Part shown: one piece after another, positions 33,621-46,470 of the stretch
Position numbering within the stretch: position 1 is the stretch's first letter
Layout: every line of letters begins with the position of its first letter
Assembly (NCBI GenBank): GCA_010645155.1
Contig: CM021312.1
Location: forward strand, 9,808,182-9,872,181
DNA length: 64,000 nucleotides
Direction: 5' to 3'
Origin: Tigriopus japonicus
Lineage: Eukaryota > Arthropoda > Copepoda > Harpacticoida > Harpacticidae
The notes under the pieces: model-generated
What the model was told of the DNA's origin: nothing
The model's input: only the letters and a program-made list of their open reading frames with translations
Database searches by the model: none
Program-made: the position numbers and the translations under genes

Positions 33621-36600
33621 CCCTAGGAGATACATAAACCAGTTCTACTGAACACATGGCATGCTAGAGAAAACAACTCCACCATGCTTCTCTTTGAACA
33701 TACACATGTTTGCAATAAAAGGAATGTTTTCAATAAACCCTTTCAAAACAAAGCCATTTTTAAGAAAATGTGGAGTAAGATGGGAGTGTGATCACCCCTT
33801 TTAGACTTGCAATCATAGCACAGGGGCTGAGCATTTACAAACTTTCCACAACACTCTGGGGTTTGTTGGTTCAAGACCTGGGCTTGCGGTATTTATTTAC
33901 ATACAGTAGTCAGGGCGTTGACACATTATGCATATTATACGCATAATCAATTAATGCATTTTGGAGTAGTAATATCCCCAGAGAGTAAACAGGTTATTCA
34001 GATTGTGGCTGCAAAGTTGCTCTCTGACTCCAAAAACAAATAAAAACTATCATCCCTTTGGTCAGCAGGAGCAAGTTGTTACATCATCCAAGTACATTTG
34101 AGTCACTTTGAGCTCTCATGAGTTTGGTATATTTGAAAAAGGTCAAGCAAGTGTAAAGGTGTTTGTGAGACAAGGGATTTAATTGTATATTCCTGGACTT
34201 TGTAGTGCTCAGACAAGGTGAAAAGAACTCTGGTTGTATTAAAGCCAAATATAAATAATAAACAAACTGATCCATTAAGAGCATAAAGAATAGGATTGGG
34301 CAAGCGTCTAAATAAGCCTTGAATTCAATTGTCACCCAAGATCTGCCACGTTAATCTACTTCATTTCTTTTTTTGCAATTCGAGGGAATGCATCGCCTTT
34401 TTATCAACACTAAAAATCTCTATGTAAGAACCAAAACACAAAACATGTTTGTCAAAAAATTTCATTGCATATTTTTCCGAGCTCTAATGATGTGGCAAAA
34501 TCAGAGCCCAGCCTGCACCTCCCACTCTCCTTTTTAAAAAGCTTAATCCCATGGGCTTGAAAGGGGACTGCTAATGCACGGCATGCTTTGTCCACGTGGT
34601 ATTTGGTGGTTCATGAAAGCACGAATGCTGCTAATCTTCAACCAGAGTCATGGGTGAACAAGTGGTTTTGATTTCGGATTTAACTTTAACACCCAATGGA
34701 AAGTAAAATTTCAGTCACTTTTGAATCATCAGGCAACACTAAACGTCAGGTAAATTATTCCTATTCCGAACTATTTAGTTGTCTTTGATAATTTTCATCC
34801 AAACCAACAAGTTCAGAAAAACTTAGCTTAACTCTCAATGAATTTCTAAGGTCCGTTTGGAGCTTTTATTTAGTAATCATGAAATGACTTTTCATTGCTT
34901 TTATTGAACCTAACTGATATTTCTAAAAGTCATTCTGAGCTAAGTTTTTCTTACACTTGTACGGTAAATTGGAAAATGTATTAAGCAACTTGGATATAGC
35001 ATAACTTTTATTATATTTCATGTTTCTTTACTTTGCTTGCTAAAAGGAAACTTATTCACTGCCTGTTTCTGAGCGAATGAAAAACTATTCAACTATTTTT
35101 GAGTTTAAATCAGAGAGTGAAATGGTTTTTCATTTGAACATTTTGAAAAATGTGTCGGGTTTATTTTGTAGCCTTCTCGACATGTTCGTTTTGAGCTAAC
35201 AACTGTTTTTCTACCTCAAGTTAGTGGAAACTAGTAATATGAATATTTGCCCGTTAGAATCTTTGGTTGTCTGAAACCTCTGAACAATATCAATTTTTGT
35301 CATTTTTGCAAATTTTGCGTCAACTAACTCATTTCTTTCTCGAGATTCATTCATTGCTGCCACATGTTACTAAACGAAAAGGCTGTGTTTTTCAGTGAAT
35401 CAATATAACGTCAGTTCATTTTAAACTCGTGTAAAATGGTAGACAGATAGAGTACTTGATTATCCAAATTTTCGAACAAGATACAGGGTCGGGCAGAAGT
35501 ATTGGCACGAAAATTTAAATGTGAGTTATGCCAACAAATTTCAAAGCAATCAATTTTTCGTGAAACGAAAAAACAAGGTTCGGGAGCAAAGAAATAAAGT
35601 GATTCTCGAATTTTTTTCGGCCGTCTACGATGCAAAGACACGTGTAAAATGAATTCAATGCGGTTATCTCTTTTTGATGTGTTTGCTCTTGGACTTTCAC
35701 TTTTTCGTTTAGCAAAAAGGTGAATGCCTTCAGATTTGATCGCAAAATTGAGGATGTGAGAAAAATGAGATATTTGTATTAGAACTACATCTTGTAGTTG
35801 TTAGGCGCATTGAAAGTTTTGCACCGATACTTCCACCCAACACTGTAAGGCGTCCCCATAGAGTTCTTTTTGGGGCTCTGACTCGTTTCAATTCATAAAA
35901 TTTTTCACCATGCTTAAAGCAAGAAGATGTACTCAGATGCTCATTCATCAAACATATTTTTCTTGAAACTAATATCTGTTTTATGAAAAAAAACTCATAG
36001 TTCAATTTTCAACTTAATCGATTAGAGTGAAAACTCCAATCAATTTGTTCCCAAGCTTTAAAAAGCGTTTTTTCCTAGCCAAAAATGTTCTCTCTACTTA
36101 ATTGAGCTACAAAAGAACTTGATTTTTGACTTCGACCTTTGATTGAGATGATAATTGAAAAATATGGCCTGTTCAAAACAAATATGGTTTTATTTGCTGA
36201 AAAGCACACAAATCTGAATTAATATTCATTGTCTCATTTCCAGATTTTTTCAAAATTACTTTTGTGAACCCAACCGTGTCTGCGTAGCAACTCAAAAGTG
36301 CCAACTTAAAAGATTTCCGTGAACAAAAATTCCAAGTTCTCAAACATGTAAAGTCTACAATGAAGCTTTCTGATCGAGTTATCTTTTACATGTAAGTATT
36401 CCTTGTATTAGGCTAAGCTATAGCTAATTCATATCAATTTATGAATCTGAAATTCAATGTTTTGAAGCTTTGAATTGGCATTGAGTTGTTAATTTCCAGG
36501 TGACTGAATTGCTTCCTAAGGAAAAGTTTGAAATGAGTTGCCATTGGTGTCCTCAGAAATGAAACAAATATAGGCCAAAACGTGTGAAAATCTATTGCAA

Positions 36601-37223
36601 TTTTTGGATTCTACAATTCACTGAAGTTGGTTTCCAAACTTAAATATAGTTGGACAACGGGGAACAAAAAAAACCTTAATGCTTTTAAGAGAGACAATTC
36701 TAAAACTCAGGCCAAACGTTGAATCATCCTAATTCTTTCTATTTGGTTTCCAATCTTGAATGTAATGTATTGCATTCTCATATTTTTGGGATTTTAATGA
36801 GGAAAACGATGGAGCAAATGTTATTCAAATTTTGATATATCGTTACCACTTTTACCAATTTGAATGATTCAACAGATTCTGAAAACGTTATTCATAATTT
36901 TTGACATTATTCGTTTGGAATTTTTCAACGGGAACTAGATGCTCGAATAAAAACAAGTTTTCGAACGTAATAAATCTTAAATATGAAATTATTTATTAAC
37001 AAGAGATAACTATTTTTGCGGACAAAAATCTTCTGAGGAGTTTGTGGGAGCGAATAAAACATCTACAATTGACAAATACAAATTAAAAAGCATGGTTGTT
37101 ATGGGTGATATTTAAAAAAAAAAACACTTTTTTCTTGGTGCTTGTAGTTTGGGCACTTCTAAAAAAAGTTTTGTGCCTTTGTAGTCACCTCTTCCTCAAT
37201 CCATTTTATTTATCTTAGTATAG
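33621..37223. other. Non-coding A+T-rich interval
   Basis: No exon, RNA gene or clear complete element seen. 36110-36260 has weak traces of the 450-bp foldback right arm (TTTGATTGAGATGATAATTGAAA). The overlapping minus-strand frames at 35411-36005 lack protein-like composition. Confidence 0.5.
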
Positions 37224-37546
37224 AGGATTTTAAACCAAGCTTGAAAGATTCGCCAATAGATGGCGTGAAAGAGGGGGCAAGTACTAAGCACTAAGCCAAA
37301 GATGGCTCAAGCAAGGATTACCTTCAAAATACACACTAAGTCCGATTAGTACAATGGAAATTCGACGGAACAATATATTTGTTGCAAAAACCTCACATTT
37401 TAGTACATTGATCGGTTCTAGTGTGTATTTTTGAAATCCGTCCTGAAGTACAGTGGTTCTTGACTAAGTTCACAACTCTTTTCTCTTTACTTGCCCAACC
37501 TTCCCGCCATCTATTGGCGAATTTTTCAAGCTTGGTTTAAAATCCT
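37224..37546. mobile_element. 323-bp foldback element with 42-bp near-perfect terminal inverted repeats and a nested core
   Basis: AGGATTTTAAACCAAGCTTG continuing to GCCAATAGATGGCG (37224-37265) is repeated inversely at 37505-37546 with one base changed. The centre (about 37285-37475) is the same palindromic core as at 31898-32060, with AAAATACACACT, AGTACAATG and CAGTGGTTCTTGACTAAG. No target duplication recognised. Confidence 0.75.
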
Positions 37547-38974
37547 TTATAAGGCGTGCCTAAAAGATAATCTTGCCTAAAAAGGTATTTTTGCGCAATA
37601 TATTTTACGGTTTCAATAAGAAGGGACCTTCGCATAAAATTTGGCTGGGTGAGTTTTTACTCCCAATTATTTTGGGCCAGAATTTACCGGCTGAGCTATC
37701 CAAAATTACCAAGAATACAAAAATGCAATAGCGAGTGCATCAGTGGACTTTTCCTCAAATTAAAGTATATTTATTTGGATGGACTGATTTTTTTCCCCAA
37801 TAAATCAAGTAATATCTCAAACCACAAATGAGTCCGACAAATTTCAAGTGATGACAAGAGACCCAAAATAGATCCAGTAATTCTCATGATCCCCATTTTT
37901 CAGTGGTAAACAAACCCCCATGAAGAGATCTTCAACCCCAAATTGAACACGTGGTTCAAAACCAACACTACAAAGGGCTCTGAAAAGGTCTTCATGAGCA
38001 AACCATCAATGATCACCGTCATCTCTTCTCAATATCTACGCTTCATAGGATGGACCAAAGGAATAAAAAGATAAGTACTCTCTAGTATAAAACATGGAAT
38101 TCTTGATGGCTCTTTTGTGATTCTTGTCAAAAGAGGGATTTTATTGCATTGGGAGAAATTCGATTAGCTTGAGCTATAGTTATTGGGTAAAATCAAGCTT
38201 GAAGTGGATTAGTGTTCAAAAGTTATCAATAGAGCAAGGATAAAAAAGCTTGTACTTTGTGGTGCATGAAGTTGGGATTTTTGGTTTTGAACTTGTAAAG
38301 AGTTTGTTTTTGTAATGGCATCACTTTCGTATTTTTCCTAGTTTTTTCCGAGGGTATTAATAATGTAACCCTGAGTAAAGATTGATCATGAACCAAAATA
38401 AGTTTTGTCAGTATTTTTAGATGAAAAAAATACCTTCAAAATTGGGCAACCTTTAGGGAAGGCTATAATATTTTATCAAAGTTACACATAAACAATCATT
38501 TTCATGTTAAGCATGAATCAATTACATTTTGGGCCATTTTTATCAATAGTGATTTTAGGGACAGTTTTTAACTCAGAACGTTTTTTCATGTAATCAATTA
38601 CTGAGGTATTTGATTGAGCTGAAAATTGGTCGACACACATTTGGTCATATTAGACATGTTATTTTTGAACGAAAATATATTCCCTTGATTGGAAGTTAGA
38701 ATTCTAAATTTTGTGTAAATAATGATCAATCCAAGCCAAAAAAAATCTTTAAAAAATTAAAAATAAGCTGCGCCTGATATATTTGAATATCTATTAACGC
38801 CTCTGACTGTAATGTGAAAAGTCAGTTTTAAAAAAACTAGAAAGGATTTTAAGTATAGCAAGGCAACTTATTCGCAAATTTATCGTATTCAATTTAGCAT
38901 AAAAGATCATTTTTCACCCATTTGCCTTGAGCTCGACTATTATGGAGCAATAGAGAAACACGTTATAGTAGATC
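37547..38974. other. Non-coding A+T-rich interval
   Basis: No gene seen. 38590-38720 has a degenerate right-arm motif of the 450-bp foldback family (TTTGATTGAGCTGAAAATTG), so an old copy is likely. Confidence 0.45.
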
Positions 38975-41820
38975 TCTTAAGCATAGAGTGAAATCATGAA
39001 ACGCGACCTCTTGCAGGCGCAGTTGTTCAGACCCAAGAAGCAAAATTTCACTACAATAGCATTTGATTATAACCATTTTTCGAATATCCAACCGTCGCAA
39101 TGACTTTTTTCAAAAATGAGAACCATGATAAGATTGAACAGCTTTTGAGTTTGTGTTGTGGTAATCAATTGTTAAACAATGTTGTTTAATCTAGAGCGCT
39201 ATAATAAAAGAGTACGCGCAGGTGCCATTTTGGTCCCAAGACGTCGGTTCCATTGTACTGTGGTTCTTGGGTTCGACCTGTTTGAGGCAACTTTACCTAT
39301 GCACTATTTACTACCAAATTGACGCTCATGATCTCAGCTTACCTGTGAAAGCATAATGTTTGACCCTAATAGCCTTTGAAGGCCAAGGCTGGCCAAAACC
39401 GTGGGTGCCGGAAGATAACCTTCTCGTTCTCCTTAAACCTCGATGCGCGTTCAAGCCCAGTGCTGCTGTGAATTGACTCGATAATGTCAGCTCTTGATGA
39501 ATCTCCACGCTGATTTGCATTGAGTTTCTTACTTTTTAGGAAAACTTAATCGAACTAGGTACGAAATTGATTGGTGAATATTTAGAACATCACTTGAAGC
39601 CATTAGAGCGTTTTCCTTGTGCACATTATTACATTGTCATGTGAAATGACTTTTTTGTTGAACAATTATCTGGCAGCCCTGGTGAAGTTGCGCATTCGTA
39701 GCAGTCGTCAGGCTGACAGTGCTACAGACTGTTATGCCTAACTTTGTAAAAAGTTTTGATATTTTGTACTCATAATATAAATGACAGAAGCTATTTAAGT
39801 AAGTTTTTGCAATTCACCTATCAATTTTTGACTTTGTCACTAATTATTACATGAAACTAAAGAAGCTCATGGGAAAGAAGTATCATTTCAACTTTTGGAC
39901 TTGATATAAAGCAAATTGTAATGGTTCTTTCTTCACATCAAATGTTTAAAACTTATGAATCAAATATGCAAAGAAGTTGTGTTTGGTCTTGCTGAATCAC
40001 AAACTCATCAAAAATATTGCAACAAAGAACTTCATACTAGTTTTGCTATATTTTTAAATGAAAATAAATTACCTAAATGAAATACTCACTTTAATGAATG
40101 GATAAGCACATTTGGACAATTTTAGCTGGAGATTTGGGGTCCAAACTGGCTAAGAATGGATCAGAACATGGCTTGGGTGTTTTGTAGTACAGGAAAAATT
40201 TGTTTTGATTGATTGTTAAAACAGCTTGAGAATTATAATCAAATTTTTTATTAAGTTTTTGAAGGGTTGGTCTCAACTCTAACACATCCCCAGCCATTTT
40301 GAGCCCGGAATCCCCAGCTTAATTTGTTTGATAACACTCTTCTATTGGAAAGATCTTTTTCCAGATGTCATTGAAAAAAACATCAACTTCCCTTCAGCAA
40401 AAAAATTCTCAAATCAAAAGTCTTTTTTGTATTGATTGATTTACCACCCAGAACATTGTAAAAATATATTGAGGGTATGGGTGAGAAGAAAAAAAAGCAA
40501 AAAAAGACAAGTGGAGAGCCTGAATAAATGATAGAGAAGAGAAAAAATGAGACTCTAGGTTAAAATAATATCAGGTGGGAGCAAAAGTCAACAGTCTTGA
40601 TTTGAAAGACGCACAAGAAGAGGTTGAACAGATATTTAGGGGAAATGAGTCCAAAGATTCTCCATGAGCGCAACTTCACCAGGGCTGCCAGATAATTGTT
40701 CAACAAAAAAGTCATTTCACATGACAATGTAATAATGTGCACGAGGAAAACGCTCTAATGGCTTCAAGTGACGTTCTAAATATTCACCAATCAATTTCGT
40801 ACCTAGTTAGATTAATTTTTCCTAAAAAAGTAAGAAACTCAATGCAAATCAGCGTGGAGATTCATCAAGTGCTGACATTACCGACTCAATTCACAGCAGC
40901 ACTGGGCTTGAACGCGCATCGAGGTTTAAGGAAAATGAGGTTATTTTCCGGCACCCACGGTTTTGGCCAGCCATGGCCTTCAAAGGCTATGAAGGTCAAA
41001 CATTATGCTTTCAAAGGTAAGCTGAGATCATGAGAGTCAATTTGGTAGTAAATAGTGCATACGGAAAGTTGCCTCAAACAGGTCGAACCCAAGAACCACA
41101 GTACAATGGAACCGACGTCTTGGGACCAAAAATGGCACCTACACGTACTCTTTTAGCGCTCTATAGCGCTCTAGTTTAATCAACAAGTATAAATCTTATA
41201 TAACTGAAGAAATCCGTGTTCAAAATGTCCATTTTATCCATCCTTTAATATTCTTCCATGCATCAGTGCTTTGCTTTGCTCTATAAAAGTGTTTCAAGAC
41301 TTTCAATGTCGGAGTATGAAAATAAGATATTTTGTTAAGTTGTGCATTTAAATTAGCTTAAACAGCTTTGTAAATCAGTAACTTTGGTGGTTATAAGGGA
41401 TTTGATTTAGTGATTTGAGATGATTTAAAATTCAAACCCTAATGCAATATCTTCATTTCAAAATCCGACATTGAAAAATGACATTAAAGTCTTAGTTGGC
41501 ATTTGATAGGACACTTTTATAAAGACAAGGTAAGCACTGACAAATCAAAGAATAATCAAGAAGAAACAAAAGGGATACTTTGAGCACCGATTTTTTTAAT
41601 TTTGTAAGATTCAGATACATAAAATAAACATCAGAAACTGTTCAATGGTATCATAGTCCTCATTTTTGAACAAGGTTGTCGGCGCGATTGGACAATTTTT
41701 AATGGTCGAAAAATGGTTTCAATCTAGCGCTATTGTATTGAAATTTTGCTTCTTGGGTCGGAACGCCTTCGACCGCAAGAGGCCGCATCTCATGATTTCA
41801 CTCTAACGCTCATAAGACTT
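38975..41820. mobile_element. ~2.85-kb foldback element with long inverted arms
   Basis: Inner arms 39196-39693 and 40669-41168 are inverted copies of about 500 bp: GGTCCCAAGACGTCGGTTCC, CCCACGGTTTTGGCCAG, CAGCACTGGGCTTGAACGCG and GGCAGCCCTGGTGAAGTTGCGC on one side, their complements on the other. Outer arms (about 38983-39095 and 41700-41805) share GTGAAATCATGA and GACCCAAGAAGCAAAATTTCA. The right arm has ~450 bp of extra sequence (41169-41700). The loop holds a relative of the 58283-58553 foldback (40092-40350). The 64-residue frame seen in both arms (39326-39520 minus, 40737-41033 plus) follows from the symmetry, not evidence of a gene. Confidence 0.75.
40092..40350. repeat. Foldback-derived repeat nested in the loop of the 2.85-kb palindrome
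   Basis: Resembles 58283-58553 along its length: GCTGGAGATTTGGGGTCC, AATGGATCAGAAC, AGCCATTTTGAGCCC, AATCCCCAGCTTAATTTG and ACACTCTTCTATTGG have counterparts there in the same order. Confidence 0.6.
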
Positions 41821-42332
41821 TTTCCTTTTCTTGTCTGACTTCTTGTAAATTTTAAGCTTGGATTAAATTCTTGAATTGATTTGCTATGGAGAAGTCAGTC
41901 ACAAGGTCAAAAGACTTTTGATACTGTTGGTTTTTGAAATGGACAAATCATCTTACGTTAGTTCCAATATCAGAGATGGGGAGTAACAATAGTTGCTATA
42001 AAATTACGCGTTTTCAAATTTAACACAACGGAATTGTCAATGGTTTAGTTAATCATTGTTTCATAACGTGAATTTTAGGAAATTAAAAATATAAAGTAAA
42101 AGTCAAGTATTTATAATGGTTATTAAATCACAAGCTACTAATAATCTACAAAATATCACCTCTGCTAGCAGACAAAAAAGGCTAACTAATATTTCAGGAC
42201 TTTAAAGTGTTGTTTTGGCATCCATTTGATGTGATGGCAAATATTACACTTGGTGGCCGGACTAAAAATGATCATAAACATTTTAACGTTTTTTGCAATA
42301 ATGTAATGTACCTAAATAATGCAATGCAGAGT

Positions 42333-43016
42333 ATTTGAAGTGGAATTGGAGATGCTGAAGGTTGCTTCAAGTGAGCGTTTTAAATCTTACCGCTAGCAGC
42401 AAAACAGGGCCGTTGGCTGTGATGTGTTGTCCAGCCAATTTTGGCGAATCCAAGTTTTTCCCATTTAAGCGTCCATTCAATGATTCCAAGACCTTGGAGG
42501 CGATCGATATTTCACGTAAAGATGCCTAGGCTGGAATGGGGTCAATGATACGCAAAATTTGTTTTTAAGGTTGTAGAATTAAAAGCAAGTTAGCAAGTCT
42601 TGTGTTATTGCAAAAAGAGGACTTAACATTGATCCAAACAAAAATTCAAACATGCTGATTTGTTAAGTGGATTCCAAAGAATCAAATCTATTTTCAAAAT
42701 GTTCCCCACACGTAGAAATGAAACAGCTTTTACTATTTCTTTTTGGTAATATACGATTGTATATATATTTCATTTTCTAGCATATAAATTTTGCGTATTA
42801 TTGACCCCATTCCAGCCTAGGCATACTTACGTGAAATATCGATCGCCTCCAAGGTCCTAGAATCATTGAATGGACGCTTAAATGGGAAAAACTTGGATCC
42901 GCCAAAATTGGCTGGACAACACATCAGAGCCAACAGCCCTGTTTTGCCGCAAGCGGTACTATGATTTAAAACGCTCACTTGAAGAAACCTTTAGTATTTC
43001 CCATTCCACTTCAAAT
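42333..43016. mobile_element. 684-bp foldback element with ~230-bp arms
   Basis: Arms 42333-42560 and 42786-43016 are inverted copies sharing GATCGATATTTCACGTAA, TGCCTAGGCTGGAATGGGGT, AATTTTGGCGAATCCAAG-like and AAGTGAGCGTTTTAAATC. The 225-bp loop is unrelated A+T-rich DNA. A diverged sister with an insertion lies at 45104-45970. Confidence 0.8.
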
Positions 43017-43079
43017 CGGTTGGCTTTTCTGACGGTATACCCCAACTATCATCGGTCATGTTTGTCAACAAAATGACCA

Positions 43080-43310
43080 AAACTTTTATAGATATAATAA
43101 TGTTTATTGCGAGACAATATTAACAATCTCATGGGATATATACAGTATGTATGATTAATATACTGATAGTCATGGGGCCCATTCTGGGGTTGGGCGGCGC
43201 CATTTGAGGCGAAATATCCACTATACAAAGGGCTAGACCTGGGATCGAACCCATGAACCCGAGCGTAGCTCGGTCGCGCGTTATCCAACTGTGCTAAACC
43301 ATCTTCCCTT
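43080..43310 (-). mobile_element. tRNA-derived SINE (candidate)
   Basis: On the minus strand an A box, TAGCACAGTTGG (43296-43285), precedes a B box, GGTTCGATCCC (43251-43241), at a tRNA-like spacing of 45 nt, with GATAACGCG after the A box as in tRNAs. The acceptor stem does not pair, so it is not a working tRNA. A unique body follows, ending in A+T-rich AATAAACATTATTATATC. Pol III transcription from the internal promoter is inferred. Confidence 0.5.
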
Positions 43311-43478
43311 ATAATATATTTATCAAGATAAGATTAAGAAATAATTTTGCTATTCATTGACCGTTTTTTCCAAAAACTAATTGTTAAAAGTCCTGTGAAA
43401 AAGAGACCTTGACTCTCCACCGTAAAATTGGTCGAAAATGTTTTCAATAGATACTCAGTTTTGCCGGGTTTACCTAAC

Positions 43479-43690
43479 CAAGAACCTCTGAATATCTCTG
43501 GACAAAGAGAAAACGATGAAAATGATGAATTCTAGTATGAACAAATCAAGTTTGTTCTTCAAAAAAAAATGTTGGTTGCTTTGTTGAGAAAACTTTGTAT
43601 TTTAATTTTCAATCCAACATCAGTCAAGATTCACTCAACTTTGAATCACTTAAGCGGAAAAATGAGTTATCCCACTTTTGCTTTTTACCA
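43479..43690. mobile_element. Partial foldback MITE, CAAGAACCACTG family
   Basis: Begins CAAGAACCTCTGAATATCTCTGG, matching the family end, and continues with CAAATCAAGTTTGTTCTTC and TTTTCAATCCAACATCAGTC (left-arm motifs). No right arm was found; truncated. Confidence 0.5.
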
Positions 43691-45103
43691 CAAGAGGGCG
43701 ATACGGTACTTGAAAATGCCTATTAAGTTTGAAAACACGCTAAGGTAGAGTTTGTTTCGGGCTCAGGATTACAAGCGAAACAATCTTAATTTTCTTATTT
43801 TGCAAAGTTTGCGCAAGATAATAAAATCAAACACCTTAAAAGCCATGAAATTTAATGGCAATTTTAAAAGCCTAGTCGATGGATATTTAGAACTCACTTT
43901 GATACCTTTTTGTTTTGGTGATTGCAAATTTTGAATAACGCTAATCACAATAAATCATGAATAAAGGGTGGGAAAACATGGGTTTTTTGCAGGTCACAAA
44001 ACTACTTTTTTATGTGGTCAAACTGGCGTTTTATGGGATAAAAAGTGGGAAGAACGTGACTTGTAAATACCTAAATACTCCCTCATATTTTACATTTCTT
44101 GGATATTACTACCATAAATCCCTTTTTGGTTCAAAATAGGATTTAGTTAAATAGATTTATTGCAAAAAATCATTCCTGTAAAGTTCTCAAGCCTCTGCCA
44201 AATTTGAAACCTTTGGACTCGTTTATATGCTGATTTTATAAACACAATATTCACAACTCATGTGAAAAGCTAGATGGATTTACATTTACTGAAAATTGAT
44301 TAAATAAAAATCAAGTAAAAGCCTTTTGTTTTATGAGCTTTGCCTTAAAATTTGAAGAAACATCAACTTTGTTAAAAATTGATTTAACTCAAAATTTTAT
44401 GTCAAAGTACCAATGATCTGTAAAAAATAGTCCCAAAGAGGCCAAAATACGTGTTTTCCCCCAAAACTTTTTTTTATTTTTTCAAAAATGTCCTTTTATA
44501 TGAAAAAAATATTTTATGTGTTCACAAAACATCCCCCGTTAATCATGCATATAATTTATACAATCAACATTTATACAAAATTTGATAAACCAACGAGTTA
44601 CTGTTGGCAGATGTGGAGAACTCTCGTATAATGGGTTGATCAGAAATAATTTTAAAAGTAAAAAATATAAATATATTGAATTATTTTTTATATTAAATTA
44701 TTATAAATTATAATTAAATATATATTATTATATTAAAAATATATAATAAATATATTAAGCAAAAAATAATAAAGAAAAAATTTCTCTTACCTGCTTAAGA
44801 AATGGGGCAAAATGCTTCAGTTATATGAAATTTCAAGTTCCAGAGCAAAAAAGTAGTTTTTCGATCCAATAAAACTAATGAAAATTTATCAATTTTGTAT
44901 GTTTTTTTTTCAAAACAGGCCAAAACACTTCATCTAATTACCTTACTACAGTCAATATTCATTCTTTTCATAATCCCACAATTGAATAATGAAAATGACA
45001 GATTGGTCTATGTTCGGTCCATATTTTGCATAATTCTGTAAAGTTTTAAAAAGTGGCGGTTTTTTTCATTTTGGATGTTTCAAATTCACCCAAAATGCTC
45101 CTT
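43691..45103. other. Non-coding interval with an A+T-only tract
   Basis: 44650-44760 is almost entirely A and T (TATTAAATTATTATAAATTA-type). The rest is ordinary A+T-rich DNA without recognisable genes. Confidence 0.5.
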
Positions 45104-45970
45104 TTAGGAATGCAGATAGTGTAGAAGAGTGAGCAGTCAAAATTATTCCTGCAGCGATAAAACGGGCTAGTTGGCTATGTTGAGTTGCACAGCCCTATTT
45201 GGCGAATTAAAATTTATTCCATTTATGCGTTCATTCAATGATTCTAGGTTCCTAGAAACGATCGATATTTTACGTAAAGATTCCTTGGCTGGAATTTCTG
45301 GAGTGGGAGGCTAACGATGAGAATTAAGATTTCCTGTAGGATAAATTCAATTGTGTTCTTCTGCAAACGAGACCTGGCCTATATTTGGTAGACTACGGAG
45401 TTCAAATTTCAGCTCAATCGAATGCCGGAGTGAAAAGTTATGCCTTCTCAAACTTATGTACTGAAGAGAGCATAGAATGGATGAACTAACCCTTTTTGTA
45501 GTATTTGCTTTACCACAAAAGAGATAGTAAACTCATTTTCGGTAGGATTTGCACTGAACTTTGAGTTAGCATAACTTTTGACTTGGACGTTCGATTGAGC
45601 TGAAAATTGAAATACGCATTCAAGTCAACATAGGCAAGATCTCATTTGCAAAAGAACGTAATTGCTTTGTTCCTACTGGAAATTAGCCTCCCAGTCCAGT
45701 GAAATTCAGTGGTTCTTGCTTGAAGTAACCTTTGTCATGTCCCATTAGGCTGCATGTTTTTCCATTTTATTGATCGAACTCCAACAAGGTAACTTAACGT
45801 GAAAAATCAATCGTTGCCAGGAACCTGGACTTTTTGAACACACGCTAAAATTTAAACTACTTGGATTTGCCAAAATGGGCAGGGCAACTCAGCGCAGCCA
45901 ACAAGCACGTTTTACTGCTGGCGATTAGATTTAAAACGCTCACTAAACTACCATTTCTGCATTTCTAATT
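45104..45970. mobile_element. Foldback element, sister of 42333-43016, interrupted at its centre
   Basis: Left arm 45104-45291 (TTGGCTATGTTGAGTTGC, ATTCAATGATTCTAGG, GATCGATATTTTACGTAAAG, CTTGGCTGGAAT) and right arm about 45780-45970 (CGTGAAAAATCAATCG, CAAAATGGGCAGGGCAACTC, GATTTAAAACGCTCACT) match the two arms of the element at 42333. A 450-bp-family MITE (45292-45717) sits where the loop should be. Confidence 0.65.
45292..45717. mobile_element. Foldback MITE, CAAGAACCACTG family, copy C (nested)
   Basis: TTCTGGAGTGGGAGGCTAAC near the left and GCCTCCCAGTCCAGTGAAAT with CAGTGGTTCTT at the right; the inner arms with AGCTCAATCGAATGCCG and its inverse are intact. The first ~15 bp of the left end are missing. 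It lies inside another foldback. Confidence 0.75.
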
Positions 45971-46470
45971 CATTTGATTCTTTAAGTTTTCAATAGAGCA
46001 CCTAACCCAGTGCAGTCTTGATAACTTGAGACCGATGTATTTTTGTAGCAGTAGTTAAATAAAATATAATTCATTTTGGCATAATTTGACAACAAATAAC
46101 AAAAAATGATAGATTTCTATATTGCCTTACGAGATCGGAATAGCATGCTTTTTGCTTGGGAACTTCTACTGATGATTCTTACATAGAAATTCAAACTCAA
46201 ATAACTAAGCTTCTAATCAACATATTTTCACGTAATTTAATCGGTATCTAAATGAGTTCTAAATATGCATTGACATGTTTTTTACATAGTTAATTTGTCA
46301 AGCTTTTCATGTGTCTAACTTTTAGTTCTGCGCAAAATTTTTGAAAAATGGTCACTCAAATGAGCACTCAAAAGTCAAGAAATATTCACGCAAAATCTCG
46401 AAATAGTTATTTAGTCAATTTTCAATTCTGAAAAGCCATCAAAGAAAACTTAAATATCTCTATCAATAAT

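Noticed and set aside
39326..41033. Similar 64-98-residue frames in both arms of the 2.85-kb palindrome
   Set aside because: They are mirror copies forced by the inverted arms, with no start, splice or domain evidence for a protein.
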